DNA from: Acidobacteriota bacterium
Lineage (GTDB): Bacteria > Acidobacteriota > Terriglobia > Terriglobales > SCQP01
DNA: 64,000 bases
Assembly (NCBI GenBank): GCA_021818955.1
Contig: JAKASR010000002.1
Span: 1 to 64,000, forward strand
Reading direction: 5' to 3'
The notes beneath the pieces are model-generated. The model was not told where the DNA came from, searched no databases, and worked only from the letters and a program-made list of their open reading frames with translations. Position numbers and translations under genes: made by a program. Of this stretch, positions 37,075 through 46,142 are shown in pieces; the first letter of the stretch is position 1, and every line of letters starts with the position of its first letter.

Positions 37075-38226
37075 ATGAAACGCTCACCTATCGACATTAG
37101 CTTGCCCTCCACACTAGCCCATAGTTTTTCTCCTGTTCTGGCTCTAATTTGCTCTTGCGGGCGCACGGTTCAAATCGCGCTCAACCATACAGATGAGAAC
37201 AGCGAGCGCGCGAACCAGGGGCCGCGGCCGTTGCATTGCGAATGCGGTAGAAGTCTAGGCAATCAGGAAAGCGGCTTGCTTCGCCTGGGATCGGCGTTGC
37301 CGTATTGGGGCGAAATCGACGAAGCTCGCATGCGACAAATATTAAGATTGGCCGAGGAGCGCGGATGGCGGCCGGCGGTAGGGCAGTCTTTGCCCGGCTC
37401 CCTTACCCAATATGTGGAAAGTAACGGACGAGGCGGGTTCAAAGATATTTTGCCCTGGCATCCCGGCAGCCGCATTCTCGACGTGGGCAGCGGGTGGGGC
37501 GCCATCAGCGCCGAACTGGCGCGGGAATACACGGTCATCTCATTGGAAGGGGTCGAAGAACGGGCTCGCTTTATAGCTTTACGCGCACGGCAGGATAGGC
37601 TGGCGAATCTTTATTCCGTTCGTGCAGTCCTGCCGTTTTTACGGCTGGGCGCGGAACAGTTCGACGGAATCGTCCTGAACGGAGTTCTCGAATGGGTGGG
37701 CGTTTGGCAACCTTCGATAAATCCCCGGACGGCGCAGGTGGAATTTTTGCGGGAAATGCGCCGGCTGCTGCGCCCGGGAGGATCGGTCTATCTGGCCATT
37801 GAAAACCGTTTTGGTTGGCCGGAATTGCGGGGCGCCATTGACCATAGCGGGCTTCCCTATACCAGCCTATTGCCGCGCTTTCTAGCCCGTTGGGTCGTTG
37901 CCGGCCAAAGTTTATATCGCTCGCAAGCCAATAGCGGATATCGCACTTATACCTATACGCTACAAGGGTACCGAAAGTTGTTTCGCGCCGCCGGCTTGCG
38001 CAGCCGCGAGATCTGGATTTGTCCCAGCGGTTACAACCAACCTCATGAAATTCTGCCCCTGCAACAGTCTGCGATTCGCTATTTCGTCAACCGCCACGAG
38101 CTGAGCCGCGCCGGCCATTGGCGTCATTGGATGAAGCACAGGGTGAAGCAGATGTTGGGACAGGAATGGCTATGGCGAACTTTCGGCTCAGATTTCCTGT
38201 TTATTCTGGAGCCGGCCGATGCATGA
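37075..38226 (+). CDS. SAM-dependent methyltransferase with N-terminal Cys pairs
   Basis: The 383-residue protein has class I methyltransferase motif I ILDVGSGWGAIS (about residues 134-145), an acidic residue after the next strand (SLEGVEE), and motif IV/V QFDGIVLNGVLEWVG, then EMRRLLRPGGSVYLAIEN. Near the N-terminus two CxC pairs (residues 26-28 and 55-57) could bind zinc. The start is uncertain (a further ATG at 37018). It overlaps the next gene, a phosphotransferase-like protein, by eight bases. The pair may modify a glycan, lipid carrier or small molecule; substrate unknown. Confidence 0.78.
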   Translation: MKRSPIDISLPSTLAHSFSPVLALICSCGRTVQIALNHTDENSERANQGPRPLHCECGRSLGNQESGLLRLGSALPYWGEIDEARMRQILRLAEERGWRPAVGQSLPGSLTQYVESNGRGGFKDILPWHPGSRILDVGSGWGAISAELAREYTVISLEGVEERARFIALRARQDRLANLYSVRAVLPFLRLGAEQFDGIVLNGVLEWVGVWQPSINPRTAQVEFLREMRRLLRPGGSVYLAIENRFGWPELRGAIDHSGLPYTSLLPRFLARWVVAGQSLYRSQANSGYRTYTYTLQGYRKLFRAAGLRSREIWICPSGYNQPHEILPLQQSAIRYFVNRHELSRAGHWRHWMKHRVKQMLGQEWLWRTFGSDFLFILEPADA

Positions 38227-39142
38227 TTGCGTGCGGCGCTGGCACAAGCAGACCGGCGGCCGGCTATTGCGGATGATTACCGGCACGCAAATGGCCTTAA
38301 TCGCCTGTTTTGGGAAGAAGCCGGTTCCGTTATGGCTGGCAAAGATCAGCCCCAATCCCATCTGCGATGAATTGTTACGCCAGGAATATACCGCCTTGCT
38401 CTACCTCAAGCCCTGGGCTGAGAGTTTAGGCATCCCCCAGGTTTGGGATTGGGAACAGAGCGCGCAAGGTACTTGCCTGATTCAACAGGGCATGCCGGGA
38501 AAAAATCCAGCGGACTTCCGGCTTGGCGGCACGGCGCTGAACCAGGCGATCGGCTGGCTGGAAACTTTCCAGCGCATGGTGCCACCCGCGGCACTGTTCA
38601 CTATGCCTGATCTCATACTCCGAGATTGGGACCGCAGCCAACGGGAGCCTGATCCCTTCAGATTAAGCGGGTTGCTGCTGGAGATGCTGCGGCAACAATC
38701 CGCGCCGGCGCTGCCGGTCACGGCCAGCCATGGCGATTTCTGGTACGGCAACATTTTATATGCGGACAGCGGCATTCGCGTAGTGGATTGGCAATGCATG
38801 GGATCGCGCCCACCGGTTGAAGATCTGCTGACGCTTCTGCTGAAGTCCGAATACCGGTCTTCGCTGGCCGGCCGGGGAGATTTGGAATCGTTCCTGCAGT
38901 TCTGGCATGCGCCCTGGATCGCGGCTTGCTGGCGCCATTACCTGGCCCAGTTGGGGTGGACGGAAGCGGCAGGCAAACTGGGATTTTATCTTTACCTGGC
39001 GCGCCGCATACGCTGGGAAAGCGGGATGGAGGGCCAATTCCGCAGTCCCGCCGAACGCCTGGCGGCAAATATGCGCTGGAGCGGGATCGTCGAATGGCTG
39101 GCGGCGCGGCGCTTCCCGATGCCATTTACAACCAGAAGCTGA
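38219..39142 (+). CDS. Aminoglycoside phosphotransferase-like (APH/choline kinase fold) protein
   Basis: The 307-residue kinase-fold protein has the Brenner motif SHGDFWYGNILY (catalytic Asp, metal-binding Asn) and the DFG-like VVDWQCMGSRPPVEDL. The family phosphorylates hydroxyls of sugars, choline, homoserine or antibiotics. It is translationally coupled to the methyltransferase, which argues for a shared small-molecule or envelope substrate rather than drug resistance. The N-terminal ATP-binding lobe is recognisable but short (WLAKISPN may hold the lysine). Confidence 0.75.
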   Translation: MHDCVRRWHKQTGGRLLRMITGTQMALIACFGKKPVPLWLAKISPNPICDELLRQEYTALLYLKPWAESLGIPQVWDWEQSAQGTCLIQQGMPGKNPADFRLGGTALNQAIGWLETFQRMVPPAALFTMPDLILRDWDRSQREPDPFRLSGLLLEMLRQQSAPALPVTASHGDFWYGNILYADSGIRVVDWQCMGSRPPVEDLLTLLLKSEYRSSLAGRGDLESFLQFWHAPWIAACWRHYLAQLGWTEAAGKLGFYLYLARRIRWESGMEGQFRSPAERLAANMRWSGIVEWLAARRFPMPFTTRS

Positions 39143-39219
39143 CCCGGTATCGGCCGATAATTGACAGGATGCGCGGCGCATGCCATCTTGCTTGAGTCGG
39201 CGTAATCGCCCGGGCAGTC

Positions 39220-39678
39220 ATGGTGCATTCCTATCATGAAGTGCTGCGCTTAGAGAGCCGCCTGGAAAGCGTGGACCGGGCGCAATCGCAAGCCCAGCTA
39301 TTCGCCCTTGAAGCCGGCTTCGACGAAACGGGCCGCCATCAGGTGGCCATGGCGGTGCGTGAAATCGTCATCAACGCCATTGCGCACGGCAATGCCTACG
39401 ATCCGGCCAAGCGGGTTAAGCTGGAATTTGAGCTCACGCCCGCGGAACTTATCATCTTCATTCAGGACGAAGGCTCCGGTTTTGACCCCTCACATCAGCC
39501 GGATCCGCTGTCTCCGGAAAACCTGCTGAGGCAATCCGGGCGCGGCATGTTATTAGCCCGGGCTTTCATGGATCAGATTGATTTCCAACCCACCCCGCAT
39601 GGCACCAGCGTCAGAATGTGCAAGCACCGCCCCGGGAGCAACGGCCAGGGGAATGGCGATGCGGCGCCCAGGGCATGA
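39220..39678 (+). CDS. RsbW-type anti-sigma factor / serine kinase (GHKL ATPase)
   Basis: The 152-residue HATPase_c_2 protein has N-box EIVINAIAHGNA and G boxes QDEGSGFDP and SGRGMLLARAFMD. Such proteins bind a sigma factor or another output protein and phosphorylate a STAS partner. Its stop overlaps the ATG of the STAS gene (ATGA), a classic switch pair. The cognate sigma factor is not in the window. A hydrophilic Gly/Asn-rich tail follows the domain. Confidence 0.88.
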   Translation: MVHSYHEVLRLESRLESVDRAQSQAQLFALEAGFDETGRHQVAMAVREIVINAIAHGNAYDPAKRVKLEFELTPAELIIFIQDEGSGFDPSHQPDPLSPENLLRQSGRGMLLARAFMDQIDFQPTPHGTSVRMCKHRPGSNGQGNGDAAPRA

Positions 39679-40022
39679 ATACCCTCCACATACAAACCCG
39701 TCAAGTCGATGAAGTGGATGTTCTCGATCTGGCAGGCCGCATTACGCTGGGAGAAGGCAGCTTGCGTTTACGCGAGTCGTTGCAGGTCTATTCGCAGCAG
39801 CCGCGCGCCCGGGTGTTGTTGAATTTTTCCGAGGTGCAATACATTGACAGCTCGGGTTTGGGCGAGCTAGTCAGCGCGTTTGCCGCCATTCGCCGCCAGG
39901 GCGGCGAATTAAAACTCTTGCGGCTGACCCGTAAAGTGCACGATTTGCTGCAGATCACGAAACTTTATACTGTCTTCGATATTCACGAAGATGAAGCCGA
40001 CGCGATTGCCGCTTTTGTCTAA
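39675..40022 (+). CDS. STAS-domain anti-sigma factor antagonist (RsbV/SpoIIAA-like)
   Basis: The 115-residue STAS protein has the phosphorylation-site motif YIDSSGLGEL, with the first serine the likely acceptor. Dephosphorylated it would bind the upstream RsbW-like kinase and release its target. ATG 39675 was chosen because of the 4-base overlap with the kinase gene. cdaA follows after 26 bases, so the switch pair and the c-di-AMP genes may be co-transcribed. Confidence 0.9.
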   Translation: MNTLHIQTRQVDEVDVLDLAGRITLGEGSLRLRESLQVYSQQPRARVLLNFSEVQYIDSSGLGELVSAFAAIRRQGGELKLLRLTRKVHDLLQITKLYTVFDIHEDEADAIAAFV

Positions 40023-40048
40023 TTGAGCGCAAGGAGACACCATAGCCG

Positions 40049-40885
40049 ATGGGATCCGCCTGGCACGAAATCGGGCTGAGTCTGCACCACCTGACTCCCT
40101 TGGCGGTATTGGATATTGTGCTGGTGGCGGTGGTGCTTTATCAATGCCTGCTGCTGGTGCGTGGCACGCGCGCCAGCCAGGTTTTGCTGGGCATTTTTCT
40201 GCTGGTACTGGCCTATTACGGCTCCGAGTGGGGCGGATTGACCATGCTGCACTGGCTGTTAAGCTCGGCGCTTCCCTATCTGTTTATCGCGATACTGGTC
40301 ATCTTTCAGGCAGAAATCCGCAATGGATTGGCCAAGATAGGACGCGGCACTCTCGGACTGGCCCGCGATCACGGTTCCGGGGAAAGCTATGAGGATATCG
40401 TGCTGGCGGCGAATTTTTTTTCAAGCCGCAAGTTGGGAGCGCTGATGGTGATCGAACGCCAGACCGGGCTGCGCACATATATCGAAAGCGGCGTGCCCTT
40501 GCAGGCGCACCTCAGCTACGACCTGCTCATTACCATCTTCCGCCCGGGAGCGCCGCTGCATGATGGCGCGGTGGTGATTCAGGGCAATCGCATCGCGGCG
40601 GCAGCCTGTTTTCTGCCGATCTCCACCAACCCGCTGCTCTCGCCGCAGTGGGGCACCCGGCATCGCGCCGCCATCGGCATTACGGAAGAAACCGACGCGG
40701 TGGCGATTGCGGTCAGCGAGGCGCATGGCGGCATTAGCCTCGCGGTCGGCGGCAAACTGGAGCCGGACTTGAGCGTGGAGCGCCTGCGCCAACGCCTGGG
40801 TGAATTATTCCGGCAATATTTGCCCCCACTGGTCTTGCCCACCAGTTCCGCGACTCCAGATTCCTCGCGCGAGATCTTTTCATGA
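40049..40885 (+). CDS. cdaA: Diadenylate cyclase CdaA (c-di-AMP synthase)
   Basis: Makes c-di-AMP from two ATP at the membrane. Three N-terminal membrane helices (about residues 18-37, 44-59, 72-88) precede the DAC domain, with DGA (172-174, PLHDGAVVI) and RHR (204-206, GTRHRAAIG) both intact. Length 278 is normal. An AGGAGA lies 11 bases before the ATG. It is followed by cdaR and glmM in the order known from Firmicutes and other phyla, linking potassium/turgor signalling to cell-wall precursor supply. Confidence 0.96.
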   Translation: MGSAWHEIGLSLHHLTPLAVLDIVLVAVVLYQCLLLVRGTRASQVLLGIFLLVLAYYGSEWGGLTMLHWLLSSALPYLFIAILVIFQAEIRNGLAKIGRGTLGLARDHGSGESYEDIVLAANFFSSRKLGALMVIERQTGLRTYIESGVPLQAHLSYDLLITIFRPGAPLHDGAVVIQGNRIAAAACFLPISTNPLLSPQWGTRHRAAIGITEETDAVAIAVSEAHGGISLAVGGKLEPDLSVERLRQRLGELFRQYLPPLVLPTSSATPDSSREIFS

Positions 40886-40958
40886 GCCCCTCGCCCATGT
40901 TCGCCGAAGGGCCTTTTTTCCTCCTTCTCCGGCTGGCTGAGACGAGGGAGGCCCGGAC

Positions 40959-41681
40959 ATGAAGTATTTTGGACAGCGGCTACTTCGGCATTGGAATTTA
41001 AAAATGCTGGCGCTGGGGCTAAGCCTATTGCTTTATCTGGCAATATCGGGCCAGCCGCGTTCCGAAGTCGGGCTCACCGCACCGATTGTATTTCGCAATT
41101 TGCCCGCCGGCATGGAGATCACCAATAGCCATTTGCATCGGGTGGAAGTCCGGCTGATTGGTCCCGCCGACCTGGTGACACGCGCGGCATACACGGCCAT
41201 TAGCGTCAGCATTGATTTAAGCCAGGCGACAATCGGACGTCATCCGGTATATCTGACGCAGGCCAATGTCAGCACACCCTTTGAACTGCACGTGGCCAGC
41301 ATTCGCCCCAACCGGTTGATGCTCGATCTGGAGCGCGTGCTGACGCAGCGCTTACAACTCCGGCCCGAGCCGATTGGAACTCCCGCGCCCGGATACCATT
41401 GGCAGGGAGCCCGGCTCTATCCGGCCTGGGTTCAAGCCACGGGCCCGGAACCCAATCTGGCCAAGTTGCATGGCCGCTTGCCGGTGGCACTGGAAGTGAG
41501 TGGCCTGCGAGCCAGCCGGAAAATCCCGTTCCTGCTCTCCAGCCCCGACCCATCCATCCGCTTGACACTCCCACCCGGCGCATACGCGGAAGTAGAGATC
41601 GGCCGCTTGCCTGGTAAGCCTCCGGCAAAACTCCATAGCCCTTCGAAAACAGCCTCGGCTCATCCGGCTGAACGCGGGTGA
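40959..41681 (+). CDS. cdaR: YbbR-domain protein CdaR, CdaA regulator
   Basis: The 240-residue protein has one N-terminal membrane helix (LKMLALGLSLLLYLAISGQ) and two YbbR-like extracytoplasmic repeats (for example RNLPAGMEITNSHLHRVEVRL and the later LYPAWVQATGPEPNLAKL). CdaR binds CdaA and tunes its activity. The start follows GGGAGG. It is shorter than Firmicute CdaR, which has four repeats. Confidence 0.88.
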   Translation: MKYFGQRLLRHWNLKMLALGLSLLLYLAISGQPRSEVGLTAPIVFRNLPAGMEITNSHLHRVEVRLIGPADLVTRAAYTAISVSIDLSQATIGRHPVYLTQANVSTPFELHVASIRPNRLMLDLERVLTQRLQLRPEPIGTPAPGYHWQGARLYPAWVQATGPEPNLAKLHGRLPVALEVSGLRASRKIPFLLSSPDPSIRLTLPPGAYAEVEIGRLPGKPPAKLHSPSKTASAHPAERG

Positions 41682-41732
41682 TGCCAGAGTGGCCTGATAA
41701 ACTAACTTCATCATCAACTGGAATCGGCAAAC

Positions 41733-43073
41733 ATGAAGAATTACTTCGGAACCGATGGCATACGCGGGGTGGCGGGAAAGTTTCCGCTCGATATTCCCAC
41801 GGTTTATGCCATTGGCGTGGCGCTGGGGGGCTGGTTGCACGACCGCCGGCTCTCCGGCCCAGTGGTGGTTGGGCAGGACACCCGCGAAAGCGGGCGCTGG
41901 ATCGCCGAAACTTTGGCCGGAGGGCTGCGCAGCCAGGAGCGCGAATCCAGCTTCGCTGGAATCATCACCACTCCGGGCATTGCTTTTCTATCGCGGCGCA
42001 ACGGCGTCAAAGCCGGGGTCATGATTTCGGCCTCTCACAATCATTACCTCGATAACGGCATTAAAATTTTTGGACATGACGGCTACAAGCTGCCTGATGA
42101 GGTGGAAGGCGAACTGGAAAACCGAATTCAAGCAGAGCTGGCGCGAGTTGCCCAGCCACAGCCGGAATCGCTCGAAGAAAACGCAAGCGGGCGGGAAGCC
42201 TATCTGGAATACCTGGCCGGACGCTTAGGCGGCCAAAAATTAGCTGCTTTGCACGTCGTGCTCGATTGCGCGCATGGCGCGGCGAGCGAATTGGCGCCGG
42301 CTTTATTTCGCCGCTTAGGCTGCAAGATAACGGTGCTGAACGCCGCGCCGGATGGACGCAATATCAACGCGGTATGCGGCTCATTGCATCCGGAAGCCAT
42401 GGCGGCGGCGGTGGTGGCGAATGGCGCCGATTGTGGCCTGGCTTTCGATGGCGATGCCGATCGGGTGATCTTCGCCGATCATCAGGGCCGGATAATGGAT
42501 GGAGACGAAGTCCTGCTGGTGCTTGCGCGCGCGCTAAAACTGCGGCGCCAGCTCGATCCGCCGCTGGTCATTGCCACAGTGATGTCGAATTTAGCCTTGG
42601 AACTGGTGCTGCGGGCCGAAAACATTGATTTCCAACGCACATCGGTGGGCGATAAATACGTGCTTGAGGCGATGTTGCAAACAGGCGCCCAATTGGGCGG
42701 CGAGCCTTCCGGACATATCATTTGCCTGGCCGACGCGACGACGGGCGACGGCTTGCTTACCGGCCTACGGGTGCTGGAGGTGATTGCCGGTGGAATACCG
42801 TTGGCTGAGTTGCGCTCCGGCTACACAGCTTTCCCCCAGCAAATCGTGAATGTGCGCGTACGGGAAAAACTGCCGATGGAGCAATTGCCCGCAGTGCGCC
42901 GGGTAATCGCCGAAGCGGAGCAATTTTTCCAGGGACGCGGACGCGTCCTGGTACGCTATTCCGGCACCGAGCCGCTGGCGCGAGTGATGGTGGAAGCCAG
43001 CAATGATGCCGAAGTACGGCATCACGCCGCCTCGATTGCCCATGCCATCCGAGACGCTATAGGCCAATCTTAA
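41733..43073 (+). CDS. glmM: Phosphoglucosamine mutase
   Basis: Converts glucosamine-6-P to glucosamine-1-P for UDP-GlcNAc and peptidoglycan. The 446-residue protein begins YFGTDGIRGVAG, has active-site Ser101 in MISASHNHYLDNG, metal motif DGDADR (239-244), substrate motif GGEPSGH and phosphate-binding RYSGTEPLARVM. It completes the cdaA-cdaR-glmM cluster; 51 bases separate it from cdaR, with a TGATAAACT sequence that could be a weak internal promoter. Confidence 0.97.
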   Translation: MKNYFGTDGIRGVAGKFPLDIPTVYAIGVALGGWLHDRRLSGPVVVGQDTRESGRWIAETLAGGLRSQERESSFAGIITTPGIAFLSRRNGVKAGVMISASHNHYLDNGIKIFGHDGYKLPDEVEGELENRIQAELARVAQPQPESLEENASGREAYLEYLAGRLGGQKLAALHVVLDCAHGAASELAPALFRRLGCKITVLNAAPDGRNINAVCGSLHPEAMAAAVVANGADCGLAFDGDADRVIFADHQGRIMDGDEVLLVLARALKLRRQLDPPLVIATVMSNLALELVLRAENIDFQRTSVGDKYVLEAMLQTGAQLGGEPSGHIICLADATTGDGLLTGLRVLEVIAGGIPLAELRSGYTAFPQQIVNVRVREKLPMEQLPAVRRVIAEAEQFFQGRGRVLVRYSGTEPLARVMVEASNDAEVRHHAASIAHAIRDAIGQS

Positions 43074-43095
43074 AAAGACTTTCGGTTGCGCCAGG

Positions 43096-43169
43096 CTTGC
43101 CAAGGCGAGCACAGCCTTGCAAGTCAAATCATTCAACCCGTTCTGCCAATGCTGAATTGGCAGAACGGG
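43096..43169. terminator. Two tandem hairpins between convergent genes
   Basis: The first stem is CTTG-C-CAAGGC / GCCTTG-CAAG (43096-43123). The second is a perfect 14-bp stem CCCGTTCTGCCAAT / ATTGGCAGAACGGG with loop GCTGA (43137-43169). They lie between the ends of glmM (plus) and the M48-like gene (minus). There is no T tract, so intrinsic termination is uncertain; a bidirectional 3'-end barrier is the simplest reading. Confidence 0.55.
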
Positions 43170-43204
43170 GATCAAGTGCCGCGGGCTTTCAACGGCTCGG
43201 GCTC

Positions 43205-45013
43205 TCAATGCGTGATATCGGACGTATCGGAGGATGGAGTCGCCGACACCGAGCCTGTTGCCGCCATTTGGAACTGATTCCTTTGCAGATACGGCCGCTG
43301 CGGCGTCACCTGGAACGGCATTTTTTCCGCCGCCGATAACAAGGTCACGGGAGGCGCCTTGAACATCTCCACCTGGTCTAACCAGGGTTGTACCTGAAGG
43401 CGGCTGCCTAGCGGCAGCGCTTCGATTTGCTTTACGTTGGCGAACTGCAACTTCGGCGCATTGCGCAGCAACGGCCCCAGGCCCTGGACCTTACCATTGT
43501 GAATTAATGGATTGCCAATAAAGTTGGGGCCCATCAGATGAGGCAGCACCTGGGCGCGGGCATTCATTGCTTCCAGGAACAATCCCACCGAAGCCAGCTT
43601 GGATTCATACGGTGAATTTTGCATCAATTGCACCGTCTCGGTGTTGATCAGGGTTTCTTGTTTGGGCGTATGCTGCAGACGGAATTGGGTAAACACCTTG
43701 TCGTCGGGAATCAACATGCGATCGTAAAAGGCGAATTTGGTGTCGATGGGCATGCCTTTGACGATCGCCGCCAGGCCGTGGGCCAGCATCGTCGCCAGGG
43801 TCGCTTCGTTCGGCAGCACGTCAACCAAGCCCCGGCTGATGACGATCGTGTGGCCGATATTAAACACCACCATTGGCGTGACCAGCAGCACCCGGCAGCG
43901 CACGTGCGGCTGGATGTTGAGATGGTTGGTGATCTCGAGATTATTGACGACTTGTTCCAGCGTTTTATCCACCGGGCCCGGAGGCGCCAACAATCCGGCC
44001 TTTTGCATGCGATGCAAGACATTATCTTCGGCTTCACGCTGCCACATGCGTTCCGCCACTACGGGCGAATAAGCATCGGCGCCGCTGCTGCGGTCCTGAA
44101 CAGCGCCTTCCACGATCATCTGCGAAGCGGTGGAGGCGTGGTGGGCGATTTCCAGGCCATAGCCCCAGATGCGGGTTTCCGCGCCGAAACGGGTATGCCC
44201 GGCCAGGCCGAACATGGTCGAGCCTTTGATGTCGGATTCCTCGCTGTACACAAATGCCGGCACCCATAAGCCGGGACGGGCATTGATTCGCCAACTATCG
44301 AAGTGAAAATACCGGCTGAACAAAGGCTGCGGCACAAAGGTTCCATTAAAGCGCACCAGGTGCTTCTGCCGCGCCTCCACCCAGATGCGGCCTAAAAACG
44401 CGCCATGCACGCCAGGTTTGGGACGCACGTTAAAAACGTAACACCGCACGTTGCCTAAAAAATCCTGCCGCAAATATTTGAAATAGTAGTGGGCGCGATC
44501 AAAACGCATGGGATCGGGAAACAACATGTCCACAAAGCCCGCGGACAGGTAATGCAGCGAATAAAAATGACTGACGGCGCTGAGGATGCCCATGCCCCAG
44601 CCGGGATGGTTAAGATACGTTTGATCTTGCGCATACCCATGACTGTAATCCAGTTGGCCGAGGTAATAATGATCGCTAATCGGGACGTCCCCTAATACCG
44701 GGTCCAGGCGAAAGTCCTGGATATAGGTTTCGACCACAGGATGGTAGCTCTTCATCATCTGATAGAGCTGTTTTTCCTGGCGCGCCATCGTATCAATGAT
44801 GGCGGCCGCGGTAAGACCTGGTCCCGAAGCGGCCGCTCCGGCCGCAGGAGCTGCCGGGGTAGAGCTGGCCGATGCCGGGCCGGGCGGGTGCTGCGTGGCC
44901 GAACGAGGCGGGGCAGTGGTTTTCGCGGCGGGCGCCTGCGCGTACAGAAACAACCCTGGCCATAACCCGAGCAAAACCAGATAGCGAAGTGCAGAAGATC
45001 GCAGCATGATCAC
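43205..45013 (-). CDS. Secreted protein with degenerate M48-peptidase-like region
   Basis: The 602-residue protein has a signal peptide (YLVLLGLWPGLFLYAQ), an Ala/Pro-rich linker to about residue 65, a middle region resembling lipoprotein-sorting folds (CYVFNVRPKP ... GRIWVEARQKHLVRFNG, about residues 190-224) and a C-terminal segment ISRGLVDVLPNEATLATMLA (393-411) followed by HGLAA, which mirrors the M48 motif NEAELAxVLAHExxH. The glutamate and second histidine are missing, so protease activity is not expected. It lies four bases after the tonB-like gene. Exact function unknown. Confidence 0.6.
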   Translation of the reverse strand: MIMLRSSALRYLVLLGLWPGLFLYAQAPAAKTTAPPRSATQHPPGPASASSTPAAPAAGAAASGPGLTAAAIIDTMARQEKQLYQMMKSYHPVVETYIQDFRLDPVLGDVPISDHYYLGQLDYSHGYAQDQTYLNHPGWGMGILSAVSHFYSLHYLSAGFVDMLFPDPMRFDRAHYYFKYLRQDFLGNVRCYVFNVRPKPGVHGAFLGRIWVEARQKHLVRFNGTFVPQPLFSRYFHFDSWRINARPGLWVPAFVYSEESDIKGSTMFGLAGHTRFGAETRIWGYGLEIAHHASTASQMIVEGAVQDRSSGADAYSPVVAERMWQREAEDNVLHRMQKAGLLAPPGPVDKTLEQVVNNLEITNHLNIQPHVRCRVLLVTPMVVFNIGHTIVISRGLVDVLPNEATLATMLAHGLAAIVKGMPIDTKFAFYDRMLIPDDKVFTQFRLQHTPKQETLINTETVQLMQNSPYESKLASVGLFLEAMNARAQVLPHLMGPNFIGNPLIHNGKVQGLGPLLRNAPKLQFANVKQIEALPLGSRLQVQPWLDQVEMFKAPPVTLLSAAEKMPFQVTPQRPYLQRNQFQMAATGSVSATPSSDTSDITH

Positions 45014-45017
45014 CTCT

Positions 45018-46142
45018 TCAATGCGCCAAGCGGAAACGAATTCGAATCCGGGCGGGATAGTTTACGGGTGAGCCGCCACGCAAAGCAGGTTGGAAACGGA
45101 TACCCTGCGCGGCAGCTATGGCGGCTTGATCCAAACCACCGCCTAAGCCCTGAACCACGTGCAAGACTTTGACCTGGCCGGAAGCCAGGAAGATGACCGA
45201 TAGCCAGACGTCACCTTGCAGATGTTGGGCGCGCGCCGTGGCGGTGTATTGCGGATGCGGCTTATAAAGAATGACCACCGAACGGGTTTGGGGTTGCACC
45301 GGAGCCGCCGCTCGCCGCGCTGGCGTAGCGGATTCCGTTTGTCCGAAACCGGCACTTTGTACGGAGCCGGAAGGCCCGCTAGCCACTCCACCATTCTCGC
45401 CGCTGCCAAATCCGATCCGGGCGATGGCTCCAGCGGCGCCATGCCGTCCGCCGGAGCCATTGCCTTGACCTGGACCTTCGGGTAAACCGAACGAGCCCAC
45501 ATGCATGACGTTCCCATGCTTGGCATATCGGGGCCCGTGAACCCCATTCGGATCGCCGAAACCGCCGGTTTGCACCTTTTTCGGATCCAACTGCCGCTTC
45601 GGTCCGACGTGCGGCGCGCCGAAAAATGCGCCGGTATGAACTTGCGCCGCGGGCCGGCGCACCACATTCTTCACCACCGAGTTGAAATTGGCCATGCGCA
45701 CGATCCGCTGGGGCTTGGGCAGGACGATTTTCGGCAGCCGCAACGGATCGCGCAGCAGCACCGTTTTGGGCTTCGGCAAAGCTTGCGGTTTCGGCCGATG
45801 CAGGCGCGGAGGGGTCGGCGGCGGCGGGGTTTTCATCTCCACCAGATGCCGTAACGCCCGCGGCATGCGCATTGGATGAATTTTGGGCGGCGGTTGCGGC
45901 GGCTGCATCGGGTACAACAGCGTCTCATAGCGCGGATGAAAAATTTTCTGCGCGCCGACTCTGAAGCCAAACGCAATCAGCAACGCCATGAGAATGCACT
46001 GCACCACAAAGCCGACCCCATAACTGCTCCAGGGCACTTTGCCGGGGACAAGGCTGTGGAATTGTGGCACCCGAGTATCCGGCGGCGCGGCATCTTTCCG
46101 CGTCGTCTTCTCCGGCTTTGGCATGAGCTGTAGTTCCACCAT
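45018..46142 (-). CDS. TonB-family energy transducer
   Basis: The 374-residue protein has a cytoplasmic N-terminus of about 40 residues, one membrane helix (VGFVVQCILMALLIAFGF), a Pro/Lys-rich periplasmic spacer (PPPPTPPRLHRPKPQ), a glycine-rich stretch and a C-terminal TonB domain (VVILYKPHPQYTATARAQHLQ, GDVWLSVIFLASGQVKVLHV, then YPARIRIRFRL). No ExbB/ExbD genes are adjacent. The same transcript continues into the M48-like gene, suggesting a shared envelope role. The 330-base divergent gap to prmC (46143-46472) holds both promoters presumably, but no clear motif was seen. Confidence 0.85.
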   Translation of the reverse strand: MVELQLMPKPEKTTRKDAAPPDTRVPQFHSLVPGKVPWSSYGVGFVVQCILMALLIAFGFRVGAQKIFHPRYETLLYPMQPPQPPPKIHPMRMPRALRHLVEMKTPPPPTPPRLHRPKPQALPKPKTVLLRDPLRLPKIVLPKPQRIVRMANFNSVVKNVVRRPAAQVHTGAFFGAPHVGPKRQLDPKKVQTGGFGDPNGVHGPRYAKHGNVMHVGSFGLPEGPGQGNGSGGRHGAAGAIARIGFGSGENGGVASGPSGSVQSAGFGQTESATPARRAAAPVQPQTRSVVILYKPHPQYTATARAQHLQGDVWLSVIFLASGQVKVLHVVQGLGGGLDQAAIAAAQGIRFQPALRGGSPVNYPARIRIRFRLAH

